Positions 46,081 to 60,200 of a stretch of DNA of 64,000 bases are shown here, piece by piece. The stretch comes from Mytilus trossulus (Eukaryota > Mollusca > Bivalvia > Mytilida > Mytilidae). Every line of letters starts with the position of its first letter. The stretch's first letter is position 1. The position numbers and the translations under genes are program-made. The stretch is from NCBI RefSeq assembly GCF_036588685.1, contig NC_086386.1:76320682-76384681 (forward strand). Direction: 5' to 3'. Below the pieces are notes generated by a model that saw only the letters and a list, made by a program, of their open reading frames with translations, was not told the DNA's origin and ran no database searches.

Positions 46081-48087
46081 TTTTACATGTACATCTAATG
46101 ACATCAAATGGTGCGAAGTAATGCATGTGATTTTTGAATTTGATGAGTGCTCTTTGAGCTTTTTTGAAAAACATTTGTTTGTTTTGAGATAGTGACACAT
46201 TTTTTATACATATTTGTTTGTTTTGAGAATGTAACACACATCTATTTCAATATTTTGACTTTTTTTACCTGTTATGTCTGTTTTGTGCACGCATCGTTGT
46301 AAATATAATGGAATTTGATGCGACAAGTGAAAGGTTAAGCACTGTAAAACAAGGTTCAATCCATCATTTTCCACCTGTGAAAATGTCTGTACCATGTCAG
46401 GAATATAACTGTTGTTTTGTGTGTTTATCATCTGATTTTGCAATTTTATTAGGGACATTTAGTTTTTTGGGATTTTTCCTCGGAGTTCAGTATGCTTTTG
46501 ATTTACTTTTGTTTAACAATGTTCAGTATCACGACCATATTAATTCGAATTAAGTATGAGTTTTATCTTTGTTTGCATATTTTTTTGTTTTATAATGATT
46601 AAGATAATAAAACAATGTTCACTGTTTTATCGCTATTGTTTACTTTTCTTTCTACATGACATGGCTGTTGGTTTTGTTCACATATCAGTGTCAATATTTC
46701 GGAATTTTAAGCTACTGTCATACCATTGAATTGATAAGCGAACTATACAACCATGTAATCCACAACTTTCTATATTATAAAATGACTGTACAAGTCAGAA
46801 ATATGACAGTTGTTATCCATACGAATGATGTGTTTTCCTCGGAGCATTTTAGTTATTTAAAATTTTAATTGAAGGGTTCAAGTGCGCTTTTTCAGATCTC
46901 TGATATATTGTTCCGTTTTGATTAAGTTTGATACTTTCGGTTCTGTTAGGTTTCGGTTATGTGTGTTGATAGCTTGGCAATACACAAATAATTTAATTGA
47001 AATTCTTTGTGTTTTGACTACAAAAAGAACAAGATTGTAAAGATCTCTCCCCTGACCTTTCAAAGTAGTCAAACCTAAGTGTATGATACATACTACATGT
47101 ACGTTGTACTCGAGTTTAGAATGAGTAAATAAAGACCAGGATCTTTATTGATAGGTTAAACTTATGAGTTTAATTTCTTCGAAAATCAAAATTGGTTTTG
47201 TTTGTTATGTATCTCTTACGATTCAATGGCGTTTTTTTAAAGATAGTACAAAAGTAGAGTATAATATATATATCAAACCTTCCACAATAGTTTAAACAAA
47301 GCTATATATTTTAATTTAAAGACGGCGGCTGTCATACGTCTAGCTGCAAACACACTTTTGTGTTCGGATACATGTAGTAAAACAATTTAAAAAAGGATCA
47401 AGAATTATTCTAAAATGTTGATGTCTGATTCAAGAAACATGTCATTACGAATTGATATTGTATATGTTGTTCAAATATGAATACACGAAAATGTAATATA
47501 TATGTATAATATTGTTTCAATTTATCAGTTTTGCAATAAAGACAAGAGGCATTTGGTCGCTTGTGGAGAGTTGTCTCATTGGAAATCATACCACATCTTT
47601 TTTTTTATAACACATCTTATGGCCTGGACACAAAATTATAGTATGAATTACATTTTTATAATTGAATAAGACAAATAATTGTACATAAAAAAACGTGTGT
47701 TAAGTTCCTTAAAGGATGCCTTAATATACTACTTATGCAAGCAAACTAACAAAACATACACAAAACCTAATATATATGATAGACCACACTACACTGAAAA
47801 GATTTAATTTAATATAAAATACATTTTTAACAAAACATAACTGGTTGTCTTATGTAGACGAAACGCGCGTCTGGCGTACTAAATTATAATCCTGGTACCT
47901 TTGATAACTATCTGATCCGGTCTAGATACGATTGAGTTTTTCTTAATTAATGAGATACCTTAGTTCAGCAAAATAATGATTTCAATGATATAGTGAGTAA
48001 AATCTGCTTCTACATTAAAAAAATCCAGCATCCTTAAGTTATTCCTAATAATTTTGAATTGTACATGTTGTATGGTATTGTCTTTGA

Positions 48088-48226
48088 CTAATGTTGATAA
48101 TCAAATATTACAATATGTTTTTGTACATTTAACTGGCGTATCTCCTGAATCACACGTTGTACGTCCTCTTGTAAAGCTTTAATTTCATGTTGAGTGGTTG
48201 TTGAATCGCTTTCTTTATTGATGTCC
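48088..48226 (-). CDS. TRPM-like: Gene B terminal exon, equivalent to A25
   Basis: The exon encodes RDINKESDSTTTQHEIKALQ, EDVQRVIQEIRQLN, and a short divergent end IVIFDYQH before TAG (48090-48088). The coiled-coil-like spacing is kept. Acceptor is ttgttttag. Confidence 0.9.
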
Positions 48227-51200
48227 CTAAAACAAACCAGTCACATCAATACAATATAAATGTATATGTATATGTATGTACGCAAAAATCTACTAGTGTT
48301 AGCATACTTGTATATGGCAAAAATCTACTAGTGTTAGCATACTTGTATATGGCAAAAATATTATATTGTTTGCATGTATGGCAAATATATATCTTACAAA
48401 TAACTAAATCGCTATTTTTCAGAAGTACGAAGTTGAGGTATACCTTTGCTGGTTACTTATTGTTGATGCAAAATGTACATTTTTGTTCATATTTTATGAA
48501 TCTAAAAAATGCTTCAAATTACAAAACTCAGAAAAAGATCCAATCAATTTATTTATTTGCAAGAATTATGTTGTCTGGTTAATACAAAATACACCTTCTG
48601 CTAAACTCATTTCTGCACGACAAAGAATATTAAATGTCATCGATATAGTGTTTGCTTAGATAGTAGACACACGTATCTCGTTGTAAACTAGTCATACATG
48701 ATCGTCCGTGTCTCATCAAATACAATTAATGTATGTGTGTGTGTTCGTGAAAGTATAATTTCCTTATGTTATGTTGTCTCATCATTCATGTTTATTTTCA
48801 CGTATGTTTTTTTTTTAATTTAACTTTTCTGTAGCATAGTTAACTATTTTAACTATATGAACGTTCACAACGCTTCAAAGGCCTCAAGTGAAAGTTTTCT
48901 AAAAACATTAATACAAATTTATTTGGTTTTTCAGTTTTATACGGCGATGGTCAACTTAACATTTTACCTTTCATCGGTCATCATATTCATAGCATTATAT
49001 CGACTACGTGCACGAGTTGTTCCATTCTGGTAATTGTCTAATGCAATCTTTTCAACAATATGAAGTCTTTCAATTTCGTCGATGCCAAGATTCAAAACTA
49101 CAAAATGTTCATTAATGATTTCTTTAGAAAGAATAAGCATACATACATGCCAAAAGTTTCAATAATCAACTAAAACATTGCATCACATCGCAAGAATCAA
49201 ATGTTTCCGTTTAGTTTAGAGCCAAATGCGAATGTCAAGACTTTTAAAGTATGATATAAATAACTTAAGACAAGTAAAACATACAGTTAAATCAAGTAAC
49301 ATCATTTTGGTATTTAGATACTTGTGGAAAGTGTACAACTGGTATATATGTGTTAAGGGGCCAGCTAAAAGACGCTTCCTTGTGTGGGAAGTTCTCGCTA
49401 CATTGAATACCTGTTGGTGACCTTCTGCTGTTGTTTTTTTTCTAAGGTCGGGTGGTTGTCTCTTTGACACATTCCCCATTTCTATTTTCAATTTTATTTA
49501 TATTATCTTTATTGTTTATGATATTCTCGTAATCTTGTCATTCATTTTCTTCGTAATATATATGACGTGGCTATGTACTAATAAATCCCGCCATTGTCTT
49601 ATTGATATACAGAAAATGTGTGTATTATTGTCTTTGATTTTTACTAACATGCGTTGGCTGTATGCCATTGTGTGCTTCTTTGTATGTTTTTAGTGAGTAG
49701 GATTATAGCGCTAAGTTGACTTATGTGTTATTGACCTTTTTACATATTATTTCTTGAATGGAATTTGATGCAACTGTCATACAAGTGAGAGGCTTGGATA
49801 GCTATGAAAAAAAGGTTCAATGCACCATTTCCATGTAGGAAAATACCTTTACCAAGTCATGAACATGACAGTTGTTATCCATTTGTTTTACCTGTTTGAA
49901 CTTTTGATTTTGTCATTTAATTAAGGTATTTCAGTTTCGAATTTCCTCGGAGTTCAGCATTTTTGTGTTTTTTTTCAAAACTAGAGGCTCTAAAGAGCCT
50001 GTGTCGCTCACCTTGGTCTATGTGAATATTAAACAAAGGACGCAGATAGATTCTTCACAAAATTGTGTTTTGGTGATGGTGGTGTGTTTGTACATCTTAC
50101 TTCACTGAACATTCTTGCTGCTTACAATTATCTCTATCTATAATGAACTTGGCCCAGTAGTTACAGTGGAAAATGTTAAAAAAAATGTACAAATTTTATT
50201 AAAATTGTTAAAAATTGACTATAAAGGACAATAACTTCTTAGGGGGTCAATTGACCATTTTGGTCATTTTGACTTATTTTTAGGTCTTACTTTGCTGTAC
50301 ATTATTGCTGTTTACAGTTTATCTCTATCTATAATAATATTCAAGATAATATAAAAAACTGCAAAATTCCCTTAAAATTACCAATTCAGGGGCAGCAACC
50401 TGACAACGGGTTGTCCGATCCATCTGAAAATTTTAGAGCAGATAGATCTCACCCTGATAAACAATTTCACACCCTGTCATATTTGATCTAAATGCTTTGG
50501 TTTTTGAGTTATAAACCAAAAACTGCATTTTACCCCTATGTTCTATTTTTAGCCGTGGTGGCCATCTTGTTTGGATGGCCAGGTCGTTGGACACATTTTT
50601 TAAACTAGATACCCAAAAGAAGATTTTGCTTAAGTTTGGATTAATTTGGCCCGGTAGTTTCAGAGGAGAAGATTTTTGTAAAAGATTACTAAGATTTACA
50701 AAAATCGTTAAAAAAATACTATAAAGGGCAATAACTCCTAAAGGGGTCAACTGACCATTTCGGTCATGTTGACTCATTTGTAAATCTTACTTTGCTGAAT
50801 ATTATTGCTGTTAACAGTTTATCTCTATCTATAATAATATTCAAGATAATAACCAGAAACAGCAAAATTTTCTTAAAATTACCAATTCAGGGGCAGCAAC
50901 CCAACAATGAGTTGTCCGATTCATCTGAAAATTTCTGGGCAGATGGATCTTGACCTGATAATCAATTTTACACCCTGTCAGATTTGATCTAAATGCTTTG
51001 GTTTTTCAGTTTAAGCCAAAAAACTGCATTTAACCCCTATGTTCTATTTTTAACCATGGCGGCCATCTTGGTTTGTTTGCCAGGTCACCGAAGACAATTT
51101 TTAAATAAGATACCCTAATAATGATTGTGGCCAAATTTGGTTATATTTGGCCCAGTAGTTTCAGAGGAGAAGATTTTTGTAAAAGATAACTAAAGTTTAC

Positions 51201-54200
51201 GAAAAATGGTTAAATATTGACTATAAAGGGCAATAACTCATAAAGAGGTCAACTGACCATTTTGGTCATGTTGACTTATTTGTAGATCTTACTTTGCTGT
51301 ACATTATTGCTGTGTACAGTTTATCTCTATCTATAATATTTTTCAAGATAATAACCAAAAACAGCAAAATTTTCCTAAAATTACCAATTCAGGGGCAGCA
51401 ACCTATCAACCGAATATCCGATTTATCTGAAAATTTCAGGGCAGATAGATCTTGACATGATAAACAATTTTACCCCATGTCAGATTTGCTCTAAATGCTT
51501 TGTTTTTTGAGTTATATGCCAAAAACTGCATTTTACCCCTATGTTCTATTTTTAGCCATGGCGGCCATCTTGGTTGGTTGGCCGGGTCACTGGACACAAA
51601 TTGTAAACTAGATACCCCAATGATGATTGTGGCCAAGTTTGGTTAAACTTGGCCCTGTAGTTTCAGAGGAGAAGATTTTTGTAAAAGTTAACGCAGGACG
51701 ACGACGGACGACGACAGACGCCGGACACCAAGTGATGAGAAAAACTCACTTGGCCCTTCGGGCCAGGTGAGCTAAAAACGTGTAGATGCAAATTAAAATA
51801 TATTAATTTTTCTTTTCGACTTTTAAGTTGTAATAGCAAGCATTTTATTAATATTTTATGATAGATTATGATGAATACACTGTGCAAGTGACCAATGCTC
51901 TATTCACGAGGTTATAAAAATCTATTTGGGGCGAGGCAAACGAAGAATTGTACTTGTGTATTTAACAAAAACAACCAGGAATTATGCATAGAAATCAAAG
52001 AACTACTTCTAAAAGTGTATATTTAAAACCAATATTGAATATTCATCATTACAAAATGTTGAACTTTAGATATTACATATTATACTTACTCACCACATTT
52101 ATTGTTAAATATTCAAAAAGGAGTTTCCACACTTCGTTTCTGTGCTCAATTTGTTGTAACAAAATACCACGATTCTACATTAGTGTATTAGTATTGGTAT
52201 CAAATCATGTATTCTTAAAGACTTACTAAAGACGCTTACATACATAAGTTTCCTTTCTTTGTCATTTTGTAATTTGTGTTGTAATCTTGTTTTTTTGTCA
52301 TAACAGACTACAACGATTCGACATAAGTGTATTAGTATTGGAATCAAACATTGTAATTTAAAAGACTTACTAAAGGCGCTTGCATACATAGTTTTCCTTT
52401 CTTTGTCATTTCGATTTATGTGATCTTGTATTTTGTCATAACATAATACAACGATTCGACATAAGTGTATTACTATTGGTATTGGAAACATTGGTCTGTC
52501 ATAGTATTCATGTACCAATGCATACATATGGAATTTCCAAATGATTTCAGAATTATCTTGTACTTTTTGGAATGTATCCCTGTGAAAACAATTGTTTGAC
52601 ACATTATTTGTAACTGAATAAAAAATGTTTTAAAATATAAATCATTTTACATTAATCCAAACAACATGCACAATGAACGGCGTGTTTATAAATCGTTATT
52701 TGTTCTATTATTTTACCACTCGAATTCTAGATGCGGTACCTTCTGTTATGATGCCTCGAATGAACAGAACTTTGCACTTTTATCTTAACTAGTACCGACC
52801 ATGCAATTTAATTTTAAGCTAAATTAATGGAAACATTTGAATTTGTGAACCTTTGTGATTGTTAAATTTGAATGACAAACCGATTTGGAACACCATTATT
52901 AGATATCCAATTTACAGATGATGACTCCCATTGACACGAACATGACGTTAACCTCCTGTTCCGGTATGCAACGTTCATAATTACGTAATGTTTAAACGTG
53001 TTTGAATCAGTATTGTAAACGATGCAGCATGTAGATCAGGATCTTCCTAATCTTCCAAACCACATAAAATCACAACCCGGATGTTGATGGGTTTCGAGTT
53101 ACCTAGCCTAGCTTTTTATTATGTGTATTGTCTGATGTTTTTTTTTGTTTTTCCTTGTCGTGTCCTGTTATGTTTGTCTTGTTTTCTAATAAACACATAC
53201 TCGCAAGATTCATTTTCGTCAAAGTGAGAAGTGTTTAACAAAAAAAATAAAAAAAAGTATAAAATGCGACAGTTACGAGTTTTTTAAACAACAACTGTTA
53301 AGACAGAAGGTAGTCAACATTTCTAGTGTGTCGTGCCTATATTTTTGTAGCTCTCTAAAATGCAAAATATTTTCTTAGTTTATTGACTTTTATGTAATAC
53401 ACACTTACGAAAACATTGCAATAAGCATGTTGACTAAAAGAATATTTGTCAGAATAAGATACACAGCCAGCATAAGCGAATTAAACTGATTGTTTTCTGC
53501 ACATCGAGACATTGTTCCGTTCGTGTACAATTCGATGTCTTTCGTGCATTCTGACGGTTCCTTTCCTGTTAAACAAAACATAATGAAAAATAAAACTGAG
53601 TAAAAACTACTAATGGATGGAAAAACAAGTTACAAAAACAGCTCAATTAAGCAGTTGTAATGAGGTATGATATAGTGACGTCTCGTATTATAGTTAGATT
53701 GATCACTCTTAGCTTACACTTTTATGACTTCAGATAGTTTAAATAAAAGGGTTAAGCGTTGATCAGGACACATATTAGACTGTATGTATAAAACTTGTGA
53801 TCACTTTTAATTTTGTTCAAAATTTTTAATTTAGCAACATGTCCCTAGATATTTAGAATCTGTCAGTAATGTCTTTGTAAAACTCTCCGTTTAGAAAAAA
53901 GTACAATCATTGAAGAGATACACACACAAATTACCGGTATACTTGATATTGATTCTTATCAGAATTAAGCATATACATGGGTTTTTTCTCCAAGAATTCC
54001 GTTATCTCTTGTGTATGATATATTTTATTTTGATTGCAGTGATATAAAAGAAAAAAAAAAGTATCATTTCGTTCTTTGAATATGACATAAATAGAATATC
54101 GATGTTTTTTCTAGCTTTTTCTAGATTTCCAAAAGATATTTTGGGAGCTTAGATTCACGTTGCTCTCTCAGAATGTTGTGCCACTTAATTTAAAGTCAGG

Positions 54201-57200
54201 TATTTTTAGAAAACTGAACTTGTTTTTCAATTTTTCAATTCTGCAAAAGATCAGATTATAGCATCGTCTATAATACTGTAATCAATGAAATATCTTCAAA
54301 TAGATACACAATCAATTAAAAAAGGAATACCTTCCATCCGATCTAGATTCAGCTCGCCGTACAACTGCCAGTAAGGTAAATAAACAAGATCTTTAAACAG
54401 CTCCCAAGGGGACAACACCGAATTTGGAAACAAAATGGCTTGGTACATGATTCCAAAACTGAACACGAATAGGACAAACAGAGAAATGAAAAATGCAAGA
54501 TCTTTCATCTGAAAAATAAAGATATACTATAAGTTAAAAATCCAATTCAAAATGATATTGCGCCTGTCAACTTATTTTTTTCCAGAATGACTATTTCGAT
54601 CTTTTAAAGCAAAAACCCAACATTTAAAAATCAATTAGTTTAGATAGTTGGAAACACTGACAAAACAACGCCGTATCTTGACCTATGAAGGTTCATTTTA
54701 TAAACTTTTACTTGGATGGATAGATGTCTCATTGGCACTTATACCTCATCTTTATATATAACCAAACTCTTTGCTTTTTATCTGACTTGATAGGAGACAT
54801 AATAAGTAAAATGGTTGTTCGAAACTGTTAAAAGGATAGCCGTACATGACAACATTTTAAATATCACTAAAATGAAAACCGGAATGTAGTGAAAACAAAT
54901 GCAAGAGCATCAAAACAGAGAAACACATAGATATATGAGAGATACTTTTACGTAATAGTACATTACAACAAATTAATTGCAGAATAACAACGTTACCAGG
55001 ACACAGCACACGAAATATAACCTATACATCACATGAATGGACGTGACCTTGACATGATGAAAGATGAATAAAAAAAATAAATAATTTAATTTGTATTTAC
55101 AATATACAGGAACATTAAAATTTGAGTTTTTTATGGTACTATTTCAAATATTTTTATGATCATGAAAAGCATATAAAGCATATTGGAAATGAATTGTATT
55201 TGTAATGGTGTAATTATGTTATTATTTGAATTTTGTAACCATGTTCGTTTTTCTTTCGAATGAAAATTGTGTTTTTTCAATTATGCCCACATAACTTCTT
55301 TAAACTTTAAAAAAAAAATGAAAACTTTGTTGCGGATGTTTATTGACATTTGAAAATAACAATAGAAGAAGTGTTCTTTAAAGCAATTTAATATAAGATC
55401 AGACAGTAAACGCACATGACATGCACAAGAACGAGTTCAGTGATTGTCCTTTGTTTGTGTGTTCAGATTTGTTTTCCGTTCAGTTTTTATACATACATTA
55501 GACCGTTAGTTTTGTCAGTGATTTGTTTACATTGTCATTTGGGGACCATTTATAGCTAACTATGCGGTATGAGCTTTGCTTATTGTTGAAGGTCGTACGG
55601 TGACCTATGCATGTAGTTGTTAAATAATTATGTGTAATTTTTTACGCATAAACTGGTAGGCGTCATAGATATTGAGTGAACCATATAGGTTACGAAACGA
55701 CTTAACATAATTAGACGAATCATAACCGTGAAATAGAACACCAACCACGGAACTAAAGCCAATCGTCTTGATGCATGCGTCGCTGTGGTTATGACTGGCG
55801 AAGAATTCATGAACAATCATTTAAATGCTGAAAGTATTGCTTCGATGTCAAAAGAATTGCCACAACGTTTTGTGTTATTCGGATCACTATAACATTTCAA
55901 ACCCAATCCCAACAACTTTAGTCTCATTTGTCTTAAATGCTTAGATTTCACAGTTTGAACTCTCTACAATTTTGCAAGTATTTTTACCTTTTAACTTATT
56001 GATTGGAGCACCATTTATGGCTTTTCTGAAAACAAAGCACGCTTCCGGAGTCTCAAATTATACGATAACTATATATAATGAGTATTTTGGACATTGTTAT
56101 AGAGTTTACATCTTTTCTAGGCTTTCTTTAACTTATTGAATATTTACCATCCTGCCAATCATAACAACTTTAGGCCCAATATATCTTTGAATGAAGAAGA
56201 AATGCATGCTTCGTAAGATAAACATTGATAAAGTAATAGCATAAGACATTCTGGCAAAGTAAAATTGGTTCGAATTCAGTAAACATCTGAGTATCACCGA
56301 CACAAGAAAAAGAAAATACATCGCAATGTCAAATACATTCCAGACATCTTTAGCCCAGTACTGAAGATTTTGTGTAAGTGATCCTCTGTTTGTCTGCAAT
56401 ATCTGTGAATAGAATTGGATATTTTGCTATATCAGGTTAATACTAAAATCTATAATATATACAGAGATTTATTTTCTATTGATTTGACAAGCCGTATTAG
56501 ATTTCTATCTGTTATTAAATTAAATATAAGTATTTAGTTTGGAATTATGATTAGGAAAACTTAATGATTTTATATTCAAAAAGACAATTATTCATACTTT
56601 CTTATTATATAACCCCAAAAGTAACATTATCAAACAATGGGGGGAGGTATGCCGCGAACATAAAACTAATGATTGCATGTTTAAAGTTTTCGTCGGTAGG
56701 TGTATGTCTGATTGTTTAAACCAACGAGCTCATTGTTAATATTAATTGATATAATGATTCCAGTCTATAGACAGACAAATGTGTAGACTGTTGTTTTAAT
56801 AATTTTTATTCAAAATACCCTGTTCATACTGTTAACTTGTAGATTAATATTTATGTGTGCATACGACTGGCACAAAATTACAGCATGTTGGTCAATTACC
56901 CTTTATACATTGGTTGCATAAGTTTCACAAATATTTTTTTGGTAAACAAATTGGTGATCGGTGTTATGCATGACCAATGAAAATACTGTTAATGATTATA
57001 AGGATGGGTGGCTGTAATATTTATTTTATAAAGCATTATATATTTACAAAAAAGTGATGATACATACATGTGATGACGAGGTATGTTCTTTCACTTTTCG
57101 GTCTTAAAAATAGTCTGTTAGGACTATATCAGTTATCATCAATTTGTTTGTTATGTTTGAGCTTTTAATTTTGCCATTCGATTAGGAACTTTACGTGTTG

Positions 57201-60200
57201 TATTTTCCTCTATGTTAAGTACTTTTGTTATTTTACTTTTGATGTACCTGTCTAATTTCCTCCAGTGCTAGCGACAAAGTCCATACCCACGTTAAATATT
57301 CAAGCGTAGAAGGTGGTCTCTCTGACAGAGGGTATAAATCAGTCAACACAAATAATGTAAACATCACCAAGAACGCCAGGTAAGTAATCTTAAAAAGACG
57401 AGGAATATCCAAATGTTATGTATCTACTTTGAAATTAATACGCTGCTAATCTCGAAGACATACGTCTTTCATTGATTCTTTTAGTATAATGTTGCGTATG
57501 ACAGATCTGTGTGTTCGATCAGTAGATGTTTCACATGTTTTCAAGTTTCGACAACAACAAGTTATAGATATATATATATTTATTCATAAAAAACGGTTAT
57601 TTTTATTTAACTTAAGTTTGGTTTTCTTACTGACATTTAATTAAAATTTTAAAATATATACTAAGTTGCATGATGGGGTTCGTGTTGTTTATTCTTTAGT
57701 TTTATAAGTTGTGTCATGCGTACTATTGTTTGTCTGTTTGTCTTTTTCATTTTAAACCTCGGCGTTGTCAGTTTGTTTTAGATTTATGAGTTTGACTGTT
57801 CCTTTGGCATCGTTTGTCCCTTTTGTACATCCCTCAAAAAAACGGCTCATGCCATTCTCTATGCATTCCATTTCTATCACCATGGATATTAATAATTGTT
57901 AATCATCAATCACAATTTCATAGTATTCAATATTGTGTTGGAAGTTAAGGTATAAATATAGATTGAAATTAATCAAACCCGATTATAAGCATAACAATGA
58001 CTTTTGATATAAGTTTGTTAGCATGATCAAATAAAGACAATTAGTATCAAGTAATGACTACATAAATATGATATATTTTGTTTTTTAGTAAATCTCTCAA
58101 CACATTAACCCAGATCAAAGTATGAAATACAAACAACAGAAACATTTTTATATCTAAAACTATATGTTTGAATGGTACCAGTAGATTTTGTATTTACATC
58201 CCTACTAGATGTGGAGTTAAATGTAGACAGTGTTTATTGAGATTTGCTTTTACAATCAAACATTAAACCAGTAAGTCTGTAACGTGTCCGTTTAGAGGGA
58301 GAAAGGAAGAACTGTTTTGAAATGAGATATATGTTTTATAGTTCAATATCAAAACCCATTTTATATTCGTTTTACATGTTATTACTACAATGGTTTTGCA
58401 TATTGTATAAAAAAAAATGGTGAGACATTTGGGTTTACATATTAATATGGTAGTACACGCGATCATTTGATTCAATGTAAAGTCTTTGTTTATAATAAAT
58501 GTGTTCAAATGAAATTCGCTATGAAACGCTATCGATGGGTACATAGTTTACCATATAAAAGAAAAATTTTGCTACTGGCGATATGTAAAACAGGTATGCG
58601 CAGTACAACATTCCAAGAAAAGCATTTTCCTTAGTTTCCTTAGTGTTGTTGATGTCTGTATTTTGGTGCGGGGCACAATTGACCCGATGTTGATTTGGCT
58701 TGTTTTGATGTGAATTCTTGTTTTTCTGTTGAATGGTTATGAATCCTATGTTTTGAATGATCAACATAGGGAAAACTACTGCCATACCAACCTGAAATAT
58801 AATATAAGTTTAAGTAAAAATCATCGTGAAATAATTTCTACATTAGTTAATATTAAATTAAAGAGTAAGGTAAGCATGGTAAGAGGCTTAACAGGAAAGT
58901 AGAAACGAATTTACGTTGTGACTGCAATGGTGTCGATGGGAATCACGCACAATCCCACATGCGTATATACTGCATATGTTACTCACACGTCTTTCTCTAT
59001 TGAACATGTAAAATGTGAATTTAAGCAACGAATTAACCAAAACTAATCTCATTGCAAGTAAGTGATACCATTTTGAAAATAGCATATACATAATTGGAAC
59101 AACGAAAAAATTTCACAACTTGGCATTTAGTTAAAACGTTCATTAGTGATCTAAGTAAACGAGTTATCACTTATACTGTGGATTCATTGTAATTCGTGGG
59201 ATACCAATTTTCGTGGCTTTCGTGGGTACTTGTGAACCACGAAATTAAATGTTCAAAATAACAAATTTTCTATAGGCTTGTATAACTTCGGTAAAACCAC
59301 GAAATTAAATATCCACGAACTGTTCTTCGACAGACGTGAAACCATCTTCATACGTATATTGAAGACTATTATTTAAAGCGCATTACTTACGCGTACTAAG
59401 TAAAAAAAATAACAAAATATTCAATTTGATTTAATGAACTACTTTTAAAAAATTATAACAAGGAAAAGCCATATTAAACAATAGTATTTGGTAATCGTTT
59501 AGAAAACATATCAATGTACAAAAAGACGTAAGGATTAAAACATGTAGAAGTTTAACTATGTATTGAGGGTCATCAGAGTATGCAACGAATATATTTACTT
59601 TAATTGGAAAGATGTTCAACTCTTGTTTCTCACTTTTCACAGATAAACTCTGCATATACATGTTGTACTTTCGCCAGACGCGCTTATCGTCTACAAACGA
59701 CCCGAGTGTAAGCCTCGGTATAGCTAACGTACGTATCTGCGGAGGCATTTTAAATGATAATTTAGCTCTTAAATTCAAAACAAAATGTATCTTCATATTA
59801 AGATATTAACGGTACCAGGTTTATAATTCAATACGAAAGACGCGCGTTTCGTCTACGTTAGGCTCATAAGTGACGTTTAGGTCAAAACAGTTAGAAAGCA
59901 AAACACGTACAAAGATGAAAAGCATTGATGATCAAATGCATTGAGATTATCTTTGCTGGGAATTAAAAAATAACATAACCTGTACCTATAAATTTCCGTG
60001 CTACATGGTTTTCACTCGCCAAATGGAACCAAACGTGATATTTGTATATAAATGATTAGTCCTTGCACACTTTTAACACCATTCAACTTACCCTCCATGT
60101 TGGTGTATAAAGTGCAATATCTCCACTCCATATACTACTGAGCTTTGCTTGACAGGCTGTATGTGCCATAAACATCTTCAAGTTTTGCGAATAAGCGATC

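Larger units (their letters stand above)
40908..48087. other. Intergenic region between the convergent gene ends
   Basis: Holds the gene A 3' UTR with AATAAA at 41048, 41242 and 41488. Beyond that are three copies of one dispersed repeat (45190-45450, 46260-46500, 46640-46870), a foldback at 45583-46080, a diverged tandem stretch at 44650-44960 (TATTAATATTACTTTTACTG ... GACAAAATTATTT), and a repeat of the GCCAGACGCGC family at 47850-47905. I find no further gene; the short ORFs have no family features. Confidence 0.55.
52580..60091. other. Gene B introns between the A23- and A17-equivalent exons: mostly unremarkable
   Basis: Outside the exons listed, I see repeats at about 54680-54770, 55400-55620, 57100-57250, 57700-57830, 59172-59330 and 59660-59960. 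The remainder is AT-rich DNA without recognisable features. ORFs at 55620-55820, 58263-58544, 58888-59091 and 59431-59796 do not match the TRPM frame or any family I know. Confidence 0.5.

Noticed and set aside
45934..46200. 88-codon Lys-rich ORF
   Set aside because: It reads the GTGACTTTTTGTCC array backwards; the repeated peptide reflects the DNA repeat.
50433..51636. Two similar minus-strand ORFs (114 and 66 codons)
   Set aside because: They are the same repeat unit of the composite element; the similarity is due to the DNA repeat, not a gene family.
49981..51776. Firm classification of the composite repeat as a Helitron
   Set aside because: A 3' hairpin and CTAA are suggestive, but the mirrored ends and the flanking bases do not fit the A|TC...CTRR|T pattern.
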